64,000 bases of DNA from DATFJT01 sp965230755 (lineage in GTDB: Bacteria > Bacteroidota > Bacteroidia > Chitinophagales > Saprospiraceae). The stretch spans positions 1 to 64,000 of the forward strand of contig CBDDLT010000003.1 of the NCBI GenBank assembly GCA_965230755.1. Direction: 5' to 3'. Below the pieces are notes generated by a model, which was given only the letters and a program-made list of their open reading frames with translations, was not told the origin of the DNA and did no database searches. Shown here piece by piece: positions 16,043-23,980 of the stretch; the stretch's first letter is position 1; each line of letters opens with the position of its first letter. A program made the translations under genes and the position numbers.

Positions 16043-19000
16043 TTAATTAGGTCTAATCAGAACATTGACATTTAAACAATTGGGATCTGGACATTGCTGA
16101 ATTTTTATTTCAGCTGGATCATAGTCATCTTCATCATTGGGATTGTCCTCTCCTCCAGTACTATCATCCTCTATATCATTATCATAGACCAATTCATTAA
16201 TTGAACCATCATTTCTTATCGTCAGATCACTATCTTCATCTGTTGCTGTGGACCCTCCTGGCGAATCGCTTGCATCCACCACTTCAGCATTATTAATTAT
16301 ACTCTCCCCGGAAAAGTTATTATCGATGGTAAAATCTATAATTACTAATATAGATTCTCCTGGATCTATTCGATCAACGGTAAATGAAGACCCTGCACTT
16401 GAAATTACGACCGGAGTTCCCTGTTCACTGGCTGTTGGAACATTTAATCCGACAAAATTGAGTTCGGAAGAAATGAAATAATCATTTACATCAACATCAT
16501 AGGCTGTCATTGTGCCCTGATTATAGATTCTAATATCGAATGATACTGCTGAACCTGGCATAAAAGGTCCTGTTGTTGTGGTGTTAAGAATTTTCGTTAA
16601 TGCAAGATCAAAAACGTCCTCACAAGTAAACCCAATATCAAAGGCATGATTTGCACAACCAAAATTATCCGTAGTAAAAAGAATAAATGGCAAGCCGTCT
16701 GGTATTCCTTGCAATCCACTGGTCAGAGACGAAGGAGCAACATCTGAATCAACATTATCTCGACTATTCCCAAAAGCATTGGACATTGAAGAAATGAAGT
16801 GCGCTTCATTACCCAAAGACAATACGCCATTTGAAAACTGACCCTCCCCATAGACTATATAATAATCTTGATTATAATTTAAGCCTGTGTAAGCTCCTGA
16901 ATTAGGAGAAGCCATACCTGAAGTAAGAGTAATCCCAGTGGTATCAGTATTGAATTGATTAAAATAATAAGAACCATTTTCTGTAGTATCACGTCCTACC
17001 AATATGCCTTGCTCATTATATAAAGTTACTTGTACTCCATTCAATCCTCGTTCACACGGATCTTGAATTCCATTCTCTATTGAATCGCAGAAAACATAAT
17101 TACCCACTTCCAGTGGTCCAAGGCCACAAAGTGCCTCAATATCACCTAAACCGGTAGTTTTAGCAAACTCTCCTTCGAACATTAAGTAAGCCTTGGTTCC
17201 TGCGCCAGTTGTTTGACTAATCCAACCAATTCCTTGAGTATTAGCATTGCCGGAACGAAACATTTCTGGAGTATTATGTCCATTGTACACCAAGTCACAA
17301 TTACCGAATTGAGCTAGCCCACCAAAAGCATTTTCGGTATGATCATCAAATAAACCATGTCCATCTCCAAAATAAAACTCTCCATTGGGATTATCTCCAG
17401 CTGAAGGAGAATAGAATGTTAGGTCTTGAGGGTATTCCACTCTTCTGCACCCACAAATAGATGCCCATGGGCCATCTGCCTGTTCGATTTGGTAGGTTCC
17501 ATCACCTACCGCTCCCGCACAATCGATATCTCCCATTGCACTATATCCGAATAAATGTCCATTATCCAGTGGATCTGGAATTCCTGGAGCAAGCTGATCA
17601 CTGGTTCTGTCACGAAATCCCAGTATTATAGCATCCTTGTAAAACTCTATATCCATCATCATTGGCTGAGGGGCCCGATTTCCAAAAGAGCCCAAGTGTC
17701 CATTGGCATCTGGAGAGCCATTAGGGGCTGCAACAATGGTTTCTCTAAGATCTGTCCAAGTATTTTCCCATGGATACCAATCATTGCGTTCGCTTCTAAG
17801 GTTATAATCCAAAACAAGGGTATACTGTGAGGTATTTGGATCCAAAGTATAGACATAGGCTATTAGATCATTGGGGTCTTGAGTGGATTCGGCACTGGAA
17901 ATAGCACCAACATAAATTTTACCTTGGTAAACTCCCAAAGCAAATGGTCTAAAGTCTAATGATGGATTAGGGCATCCAGGTGCCAATGGATCTGGGATTG
18001 TAGATGAAATAAATGGAAAAGAATACTGTGCCACTAATAATCCAGAATTTGCACTTAATGCTATTACTTCCCGTGTTGATAGATTAACTGTATACAAGGT
18101 CTCTTCATCCTCTGAGATCTCCAAATCTCCAAGAGAATTCTTACCTACATCCGCTAATGAAGGATCATGAATCATAATTGAAGCATGTGGAAGCGTATCC
18201 GATCCATGTGAGTCCGGATTCATCCCCAATCCAAGATCGTCATCAATTTCTATGAATTTATCAGCATGGCAAGTATCAATGGGTTCTCCTGTTTTGGGAT
18301 CCAGGTCTACAACATATATGCCATCTGGACCTAAAGGACCAAAACCGGCAAATTGTCGATGATAAGCGGATACAAATAATTTATTCCTTGTCTTACTCCA
18401 TGCGACACCATAACTCGTGCCCAACTGAAGAGATTTACTTACTTTGGTTGTCCCGCTTGGCACGTTCCAGGCATCAAAAGTATTGGCACCTGCTGCAGGG
18501 AGACCTGTCAACCCCCAAGTATTATTAAAGCTAACCAAAGCTTCTGTCGTATCACCCTGAGATCCTTGATGATATCTTGGCGTTGTTAAAAATACATCTT
18601 TTTCGCAATACTCAGAAGGGTTTACAATACCGAATGAAGTGCAATTAGGTGAAGTAACAAATTGAACATCTCCACCATTATCAATCCCATAACTTGAAGG
18701 ATTTGCCCAAGCATCTATAGTACTGGGAAGAATAAACTCAACTCTGTACAAATCTCCATCTACAAGTCCACAAACTTCCCACGCACCTTCCGCATCGGTA
18801 ATGACATCATCGACTAAATTGTCATTACAATCATAAATATGAACTCCCACGTTTGGAACACCAAATTCCTCCAGATTAGTCTCTCCATTACAATTCATAT
18901 CTTCGAATACCGTTCCGCCTAGACAACCTGGATCTGAACCAGTACAAGGGTCAAAAACTGCTGAAAAAGGACTTACATTAGTAGTGCTGTAGCTAAGAGT

Positions 19001-19093
19001 GAATCCAAATAATGAAAGAATCACTGCTAAAGTAAAAACTGAATTTCCATTAGAAAAAAACTTTGTTTTAAAATGCCATTTCGAGTAAAACAT
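16043..19093 (-). CDS. Surface protein S1: SdrD-type B repeats, propeller-like domain and DUF11
   Basis: A 1016-residue secreted protein. A signal peptide lies within residues 1-36. An SdrD-type B domain (GGTVFEDMNCNGETNLEEFG, GVPNVGVHIYDC) spans about 55-125. A long region of about 130-650 looks like a beta-propeller (repeated GDLEI, GKIYVGAISS and LGFRDR-type strands). A second B-type domain (VGNYVFCDSIENGIQD) spans about 660-815. A DUF11 domain (FDLALTKILNTTTTGPFMPG ... FSGESIINNAEVV) spans about 830-1000 and ends in DEDDYDPAEI. The last residues CPDPNCLNVNVLIRPN form the tail shared by all surface proteins in this window. It is the closest local relative of S2. It is transcribed away from the TPR/LuxR-like regulator. 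I see no type A or B T9SS domain. Confidence 0.87.
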   Translation of the reverse strand: MFYSKWHFKTKFFSNGNSVFTLAVILSLFGFTLSYSTTNVSPFSAVFDPCTGSDPGCLGGTVFEDMNCNGETNLEEFGVPNVGVHIYDCNDNLVDDVITDAEGAWEVCGLVDGDLYRVEFILPSTIDAWANPSSYGIDNGGDVQFVTSPNCTSFGIVNPSEYCEKDVFLTTPRYHQGSQGDTTEALVSFNNTWGLTGLPAAGANTFDAWNVPSGTTKVSKSLQLGTSYGVAWSKTRNKLFVSAYHRQFAGFGPLGPDGIYVVDLDPKTGEPIDTCHADKFIEIDDDLGLGMNPDSHGSDTLPHASIMIHDPSLADVGKNSLGDLEISEDEETLYTVNLSTREVIALSANSGLLVAQYSFPFISSTIPDPLAPGCPNPSLDFRPFALGVYQGKIYVGAISSAESTQDPNDLIAYVYTLDPNTSQYTLVLDYNLRSERNDWYPWENTWTDLRETIVAAPNGSPDANGHLGSFGNRAPQPMMMDIEFYKDAIILGFRDRTSDQLAPGIPDPLDNGHLFGYSAMGDIDCAGAVGDGTYQIEQADGPWASICGCRRVEYPQDLTFYSPSAGDNPNGEFYFGDGHGLFDDHTENAFGGLAQFGNCDLVYNGHNTPEMFRSGNANTQGIGWISQTTGAGTKAYLMFEGEFAKTTGLGDIEALCGLGPLEVGNYVFCDSIENGIQDPCERGLNGVQVTLYNEQGILVGRDTTENGSYYFNQFNTDTTGITLTSGMASPNSGAYTGLNYNQDYYIVYGEGQFSNGVLSLGNEAHFISSMSNAFGNSRDNVDSDVAPSSLTSGLQGIPDGLPFILFTTDNFGCANHAFDIGFTCEDVFDLALTKILNTTTTGPFMPGSAVSFDIRIYNQGTMTAYDVDVNDYFISSELNFVGLNVPTASEQGTPVVISSAGSSFTVDRIDPGESILVIIDFTIDNNFSGESIINNAEVVDASDSPGGSTATDEDSDLTIRNDGSINELVYDNDIEDDSTGGEDNPNDEDDYDPAEIKIQQCPDPNCLNVNVLIRPN

Positions 19094-19244
19094 CTTGTTT
19101 ATCTATTTAAGTGAATAATGTTATAAAGCATCCAATTTTTGTATTAAAACTGTATTAGACTATAATCAAATTAGACAGCTAGACTACATTTCAGTATTCC
19201 GCAAGGATAGCTCCAATATGGTCCTAAATCGTAACTCGAAAATC

Positions 19245-19311
19245 TTGTAGGGCATATGAAATGGAGCTTCTACGCTTTTTGAGACACCCTGTAGTTATTT
19301 TGTAGGGCATA
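19245..19311. promoter_or_regulatory. Direct repeat TTGTAGGGCATA, two copies 55 bp apart
   Basis: Exact 12-mers at 19245-19256 and 19300-19311 lie in the 303-base region between the divergent S1 gene and the TPR/LuxR-like gene. The spacing is close to five helical turns, which suits two bound regulator dimers on one face of the DNA. This is the only clear structure in the region apart from the ACGTAAAC box next to the regulator ATG. Confidence 0.4.
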
Positions 19312-19387
19312 AAATTTTATTTTAATACGTAGTTGAAGTTTAACTTGCTCAATTTTGTCAAGTTCAAGGACGATTTTAATTCAAAAT

Positions 19388-19395
19388 ACGTAAAC
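19388..19395 (+). promoter_or_regulatory. ACGTAAAC box touching the start of the TPR/LuxR-like regulator
   Basis: The octamer ACGTAAAC ends one base before the ATG at 19397. The same octamer, or one close to it, lies at the start codons of most surface-protein genes in the window: 26774-26781, 31944-31951 (GCGTAAAC), 36778-36785, 39886-39893, 48465-48472 and 55659-55666. It may be a shared operator or a leader element. The role is inferred from recurrence only. Confidence 0.45.
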
Positions 19396-19396
19396 C

Positions 19397-21199
19397 ATGT
19401 ATTGCTTATCATCAATTTCCTCTTATTCTGTCATCCTGAATATCTGCTTGTTAATAGGCAATTTAATTTTTCCGAAACAGCCATTTGCCTCTTCTGATCC
19501 CAAGTTAGATTCCCTATTAATTCAAGCACAAAAAGATTTAGTATATAGGGGAGATACTTCATTGGCTTCTCAAATATTGGAAACATACTTACACGATGGT
19601 CCTACCTTGGAAAAACAAGCTGAATTATTATCAAAACTGCTCGAACTTCAAGGCCTAAAGCACTATAAAATGGGCAACTACAAGGAAGCCATAGAAACTT
19701 ATACAACGAAGTTGAGCATTGATAGCATAAATCAGTACAGTAATTTAATGATTGTAGATTATCAGCAACTTTCGAATTTGTACTATTATCAAGGTCTCTA
19801 CTATAAGAGTATGAGTTACGATATGATGTGTATTGAATTAGCCAAGAAACTAGGTAAAGATCTTCAAATAATTCGATGTTATAATAATAAAGCTACAAAT
19901 CACCAGATTGTTGAAGAACATGATCTAGCCATGGAAGCATACGAATATTCAGCCTCTATTCTTGATTCTTTTGGGATAAACGATTCTAATGTCAATGCTC
20001 ATCTGCTGGTCACAGGTAATTTGGCAAAATTGTACATTGATAAAGGAGATTGGGTAAAAGCAAAAAGTGCCGTACAAAAGACAGAGTTAATCCTGTCTCT
20101 ATATGATGAAGTCCGGCCACTATATAAGGGATCCTTTTTTTCTAACTGGGCATCTATTTTAAAAAATGAGAATAGTTTAGACTTAGCTAAAAGAAATCTT
20201 AAAAAGGCCTTAATGATCTTTTCTGAAAACAATTATATCTTCGAAAAAACGAGATCAGAATTATATCTAGCTGAAACCTTTTATGAAGAGAACAGATATG
20301 ACTCCTCACTATATTTTGTTACTCGGGTCTTGTCCAGTTGTGATACTAATGATTACCTTCAGTTTCAATACCTCAGTCACGAGCTCTTAGCGAAAATTTA
20401 TGAACGACTCGAGAAACCCCGTCTGGCGGTCAAGCACCTACATCAGTTTTTCACGCTAAAAGATAGCTTTAACCATGTGGATCTAAGAAAAAAAGTTGCT
20501 ACGTTAAATAAAAAATATGAAATAAAGGATAAGGAAGCTATTATTGAGAAACAAAATCATGAGTTGACAAGAGAGAAGCTCAAAACGGCTAAAAAGAAAA
20601 ACACCATTTTTTTCCTCATCGCATTGTCTTTAATTTTTGGAATACTCATCCTGGCTCTAGTATTTTATTTTCGTAAAATAAAAGTTCGTTTACTAGCATC
20701 AAAGTATAGAAATGAAAAATTCAAAGCCGAAATCTATGAGTATGAAAGAAAAATAAAAATAAAACAGAGAGAGGAATTCAGTCAAAACCTACTCAATTCA
20801 AAGCAAATTGAATTGGTGGACAGTTGTATAAATGAATTATCCAGTATATCGGATCATGAAGAAAAAAAATTCAATGGTATTATTACCAGAACAATACGAA
20901 AACTACAGACAGCTATAGATGATGTAGATAGAAATAAGAGTTTCATTAAGCATTTCAGCTTAATCGACACCGACTTTATTGAAAACTTAACACTAAAACA
21001 CCCAAATTTGACTAATAATGATGTAAAACATAGTGCTCTGGTTATATTAAATCTTAGCCAAAAGGAAGCAGCTAATTTGCTGGGGATTGGAATTAAGGGT
21101 GTGGAAATTGCGAGGTATAGATTAAAGAAAAAACTAGGATTAGAATCTACTCAATCTCTACGCAACTATTTGATTAAATTTAGGTCCGACAATTTATAA
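19397..21199 (+). CDS. TPR / transmembrane / LuxR-type HTH regulator
   Basis: A 600-residue protein. It begins with a hydrophobic signal or anchor (residues 8-25), then about 330 residues of tetratricopeptide-like helices (KHYKMGNYKEAIETYTTKLS, YYQGLYYKSMSYDMMCIELA). A transmembrane helix (FFLIALSLIFGILILALVFY, about 405-428) is followed by a basic coiled coil. A C-terminal LuxR-type helix-turn-helix covers about 540-595 (SQKEAANLLGIGIKGVEIAR, then YRLKKKLGL). This architecture is frequent in Bacteroidota and is thought to link an envelope signal to transcription. It stands divergent to S1, and a homologue stands directly upstream of S2, so it may control the surface genes. Confidence 0.88.
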   Translation: MYCLSSISSYSVILNICLLIGNLIFPKQPFASSDPKLDSLLIQAQKDLVYRGDTSLASQILETYLHDGPTLEKQAELLSKLLELQGLKHYKMGNYKEAIETYTTKLSIDSINQYSNLMIVDYQQLSNLYYYQGLYYKSMSYDMMCIELAKKLGKDLQIIRCYNNKATNHQIVEEHDLAMEAYEYSASILDSFGINDSNVNAHLLVTGNLAKLYIDKGDWVKAKSAVQKTELILSLYDEVRPLYKGSFFSNWASILKNENSLDLAKRNLKKALMIFSENNYIFEKTRSELYLAETFYEENRYDSSLYFVTRVLSSCDTNDYLQFQYLSHELLAKIYERLEKPRLAVKHLHQFFTLKDSFNHVDLRKKVATLNKKYEIKDKEAIIEKQNHELTREKLKTAKKKNTIFFLIALSLIFGILILALVFYFRKIKVRLLASKYRNEKFKAEIYEYERKIKIKQREEFSQNLLNSKQIELVDSCINELSSISDHEEKKFNGIITRTIRKLQTAIDDVDRNKSFIKHFSLIDTDFIENLTLKHPNLTNNDVKHSALVILNLSQKEAANLLGIGIKGVEIARYRLKKKLGLESTQSLRNYLIKFRSDNL

Positions 21200-21418
21200 C
21201 TTGAATTAAGTTACATATCCCTGTTTTTTGCAGAATAGTATTAGTATAATCTATTTTTAAAATGATTACTTAATTTGATCTATTTGCGAACTAATTCCTA
21301 AGTAGTTCAGCTTGAAACGAAGTCATTTTGTGTTAACTGTTTCTATCTAAAATATTCCCACCGCATGCTATTTTTACTCAACTGTTTTTCATACTTTAAG
21401 CGCTTCTAAAAAAATGAA

Positions 21419-22732
21419 ATGAAAGTTTATAAGTTTGGAGGAACATCTGTAGGAACAGCAGACCGACTAAAGGCTCTTTTGGGTATAGTAGGAGATGGTA
21501 CTACCAAGCTCGTCGTACTCTCTGCTATGTCGGGCACTACCAACGACTTGGTTCGAATCACAAAGCATTTATACAATCAAGAGTTGGAGTCTGCTAAGAA
21601 GGTTATCAATGAACTAGAATCCAGATATAAAAGTGTAGTTCAATCTCTTTTTAGTACTGCAGAAGGCATTCGAAAAGGAGATGAATTAATCCAAAGTCAT
21701 TTTCAGTATTTGAGATCCTTCACTAAGGACTTGTTCACGATTTACGAAGAAAGAGCGATTCTGGCCCAAGGAGAATTACTTTCTACCGCTTTATTTCACT
21801 ATTATCTTAATGAACAAAATGTTCAATCGCATCTGATATCCGCATTGAATTTTATGCGGACCGATAAAGACGGTGAACCCGACAAGTATTATATCAAAGA
21901 AAATTTAACCCGAGAATTGAAGAACATCAACTCAATTGATGGCTGTATAATTATTACGCAAGGATATATCTGCAGAAATGCGTTTGGAGAGATTGACAAC
22001 TTGAAACGCGGAGGAAGTGACTACTCTGCTACATTAATGGGCGAGGCGCTAAATGCAGAAGAAATTCAGATTTGGACAGATATTGATGGGATACACAATA
22101 ATGACCCTCGAGTAGTAGAAAATACAAACTCCATTTCGACTTTATCCTTTGACGAGGCTGCGGAGCTGGCCTATTTCGGTGCAAAGATATTGCACCCCTC
22201 AAGCTTACATCCAGCCAAGATTGCCAATGTTCCAGTCAGGTTGAAGAATACTATGGACCCCAAAGCGGAAGGGACCTTAATCACCATACAATCTTCGAGT
22301 TCGGGCATAAAGGCCATTGCAGCCAAGGATGAGATTACCGCTATTAAAATCAAGAGCGGCAGAATGCTGTTGGCATATGGCTTTTTGCGTAAGGTATTCG
22401 AAATCTTTGAGACCTATAAGACATCAATCGATATGATCACCACTTCAGAAGTTGCTATTTCGGTGACCATTGATGAGACTGATGCCCTGGAAAAAATAGT
22501 GGCTGATATTGAAAATTACGGTTCGGTTGAAGTAGACAAGAATCAATCGATCATCTGTGTAGTCGGTAATTTTATAGCGGACAACAGCGGTCTGGCGGGA
22601 AAAATATTTGCGGCTCTCGATGAAATCCCGATTAGGATGATATCATATGGTGGGAGCAAACACAATATCACTGTTCTCGTCGATCAGGAAAATAAGAAAA
22701 AAGCACTCATTGCCTTAGGTAGAATTTTGTAG
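21419..22732 (+). CDS. lysC: Aspartate kinase
   Basis: A 437-residue monofunctional aspartokinase. The catalytic domain opens with MKVYKFGGTSVGTADRL and contains LSAMSGTTNDL, EERAILAQGELLS and the aspartate- and ATP-binding RGGSDYSATLMGEAL and WTDIDGIHNNDPR. Two ACT-type regulatory segments follow in the last 140 residues (EITAIKIKSGRMLLAYGF and IICVVGNFIADNSG). It makes aspartyl phosphate, the first step to lysine, threonine and methionine. lysA follows 3 bases after the stop, so this copy serves the diaminopimelate/lysine branch and is probably subject to lysine feedback. Confidence 0.95.
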   Translation: MKVYKFGGTSVGTADRLKALLGIVGDGTTKLVVLSAMSGTTNDLVRITKHLYNQELESAKKVINELESRYKSVVQSLFSTAEGIRKGDELIQSHFQYLRSFTKDLFTIYEERAILAQGELLSTALFHYYLNEQNVQSHLISALNFMRTDKDGEPDKYYIKENLTRELKNINSIDGCIIITQGYICRNAFGEIDNLKRGGSDYSATLMGEALNAEEIQIWTDIDGIHNNDPRVVENTNSISTLSFDEAAELAYFGAKILHPSSLHPAKIANVPVRLKNTMDPKAEGTLITIQSSSSGIKAIAAKDEITAIKIKSGRMLLAYGFLRKVFEIFETYKTSIDMITTSEVAISVTIDETDALEKIVADIENYGSVEVDKNQSIICVVGNFIADNSGLAGKIFAALDEIPIRMISYGGSKHNITVLVDQENKKKALIALGRIL

Positions 22733-22735
22733 CAC

Positions 22736-23905
22736 ATGCTTTCAATGGATAAAATAGCAGACTCATTAGCCAGTATGGAAACTCCTTATTACTTCTACGA
22801 TATGGATCTACTTAAGGATACAGTAGAATTACTACAAAAAGAAGCTGGCCGATACGACTATCACGTTCACTATGCCCTCAAGGCGAATTCGAACAGAACC
22901 ATTCTGGAGTTCTTACAGAAGATGGGTCTTGGTGCAGACTGTGTAAGTGGAAACGAGATCAAGCAAGCAATTGACTGTGGATTTCCTGCATCCTCAATTG
23001 CCTTTGCCGGTGTTGGGAAGTCTGACAAAGAAATTAATATCGCGCTGGATAATGATATTTTCTGTTTCAACTGTGAGTCCTTGCCAGAATTGTTTGTCAT
23101 TAACGAACTGGCTAAGAAGAAAGGGAAAGTAGCGCGTATAGCACTTAGGATAAATCCAAATGTCAATGCCAACACTCATAAATATATTACCACTGGACTT
23201 AAGGAGAATAAATTTGGCATTAACAGATGGGATATAGAAAAGCATATAGAGGTTATCAAGGAACTGAATAGAATAGAACTTATCGGTTTACATTTTCATA
23301 TTGGATCGCAGATAACGGATTTTTCCGCTTTCAGAGGATTGTGTCTTCGCGTCAACGAAGTTCAGGAAATCTTCGAACAAAATCATATTCATGTATCCCA
23401 CGTCAATGTAGGTGGAGGTCTTGGAATAGATTATACCAAGCCGGAAGAAAAAGCCATACCTGATTTTCAAGCATTTTTTAAGATTTTCCATGACATGCTC
23501 AATCTCAGACCACATCAATCCGTGCACTTTGAACTAGGACGCTCCATTGTCGGTCAGTGTGGGTCCTTAATCTCCACGGTACTATATGTGAAAGAAGGGG
23601 TCAACACGGATTTTGCCATTATTGATGCTGGAATGACGGATTTACTTCGACCGGCACTGTATCAGGCCGTTCATAATATCGAGAACTTATCGAATCCTGG
23701 TGGTAAAAAACAGCGATATGATGTTGTCGGGCCAATATGTGAATCATCGGATAGCTTTGCCAAATCGATGATGTTGCCTTATACGTCCAGAGGAGATATT
23801 ATGGCTATAAGGTCTTGTGGGGCATATGGTGAGGTGATGAGTTCCAGGTACAATCTTCGCGAACTTCCCGGAAGTTATTATTATAAAGAGATGAAATCTC
23901 ACTAG
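22736..23905 (+). CDS. lysA: Diaminopimelate decarboxylase
   Basis: A 389-residue fold-type III PLP enzyme. The PLP lysine lies in VHYALKANSNRTILEFL. LHFHIGSQI, VNVGGGLGIDY and ELGRSIVGQCG provide the phosphate site, and GPICESSDSFAKS holds the conserved Cys of the dimer active site. It converts meso-diaminopimelate to lysine. It is 3 bases from lysC and co-transcribed with it. A second in-frame ATG three codons in (22745) is an equally good start. The gene converges on the minus-strand P1 gene, whose stop is 76 bases away. Confidence 0.95.
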   Translation: MLSMDKIADSLASMETPYYFYDMDLLKDTVELLQKEAGRYDYHVHYALKANSNRTILEFLQKMGLGADCVSGNEIKQAIDCGFPASSIAFAGVGKSDKEINIALDNDIFCFNCESLPELFVINELAKKKGKVARIALRINPNVNANTHKYITTGLKENKFGINRWDIEKHIEVIKELNRIELIGLHFHIGSQITDFSAFRGLCLRVNEVQEIFEQNHIHVSHVNVGGGLGIDYTKPEEKAIPDFQAFFKIFHDMLNLRPHQSVHFELGRSIVGQCGSLISTVLYVKEGVNTDFAIIDAGMTDLLRPALYQAVHNIENLSNPGGKKQRYDVVGPICESSDSFAKSMMLPYTSRGDIMAIRSCGAYGEVMSSRYNLRELPGSYYYKEMKSH

Positions 23906-23980
23906 AAGACCCAGAAGTAATCTAGCGAAACTTCTTCTCATATGGTTTGATAAAATTTTGCCTATTTCCTCATAAGATGT

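Noticed and set aside
23941..23980. A T9SS type A or type B sorting domain at the ends of the surface proteins
   Set aside because: None of the eight C-termini shows the 70-100-residue beta-domain patterns of those families; only the short Cys-containing tail is shared.
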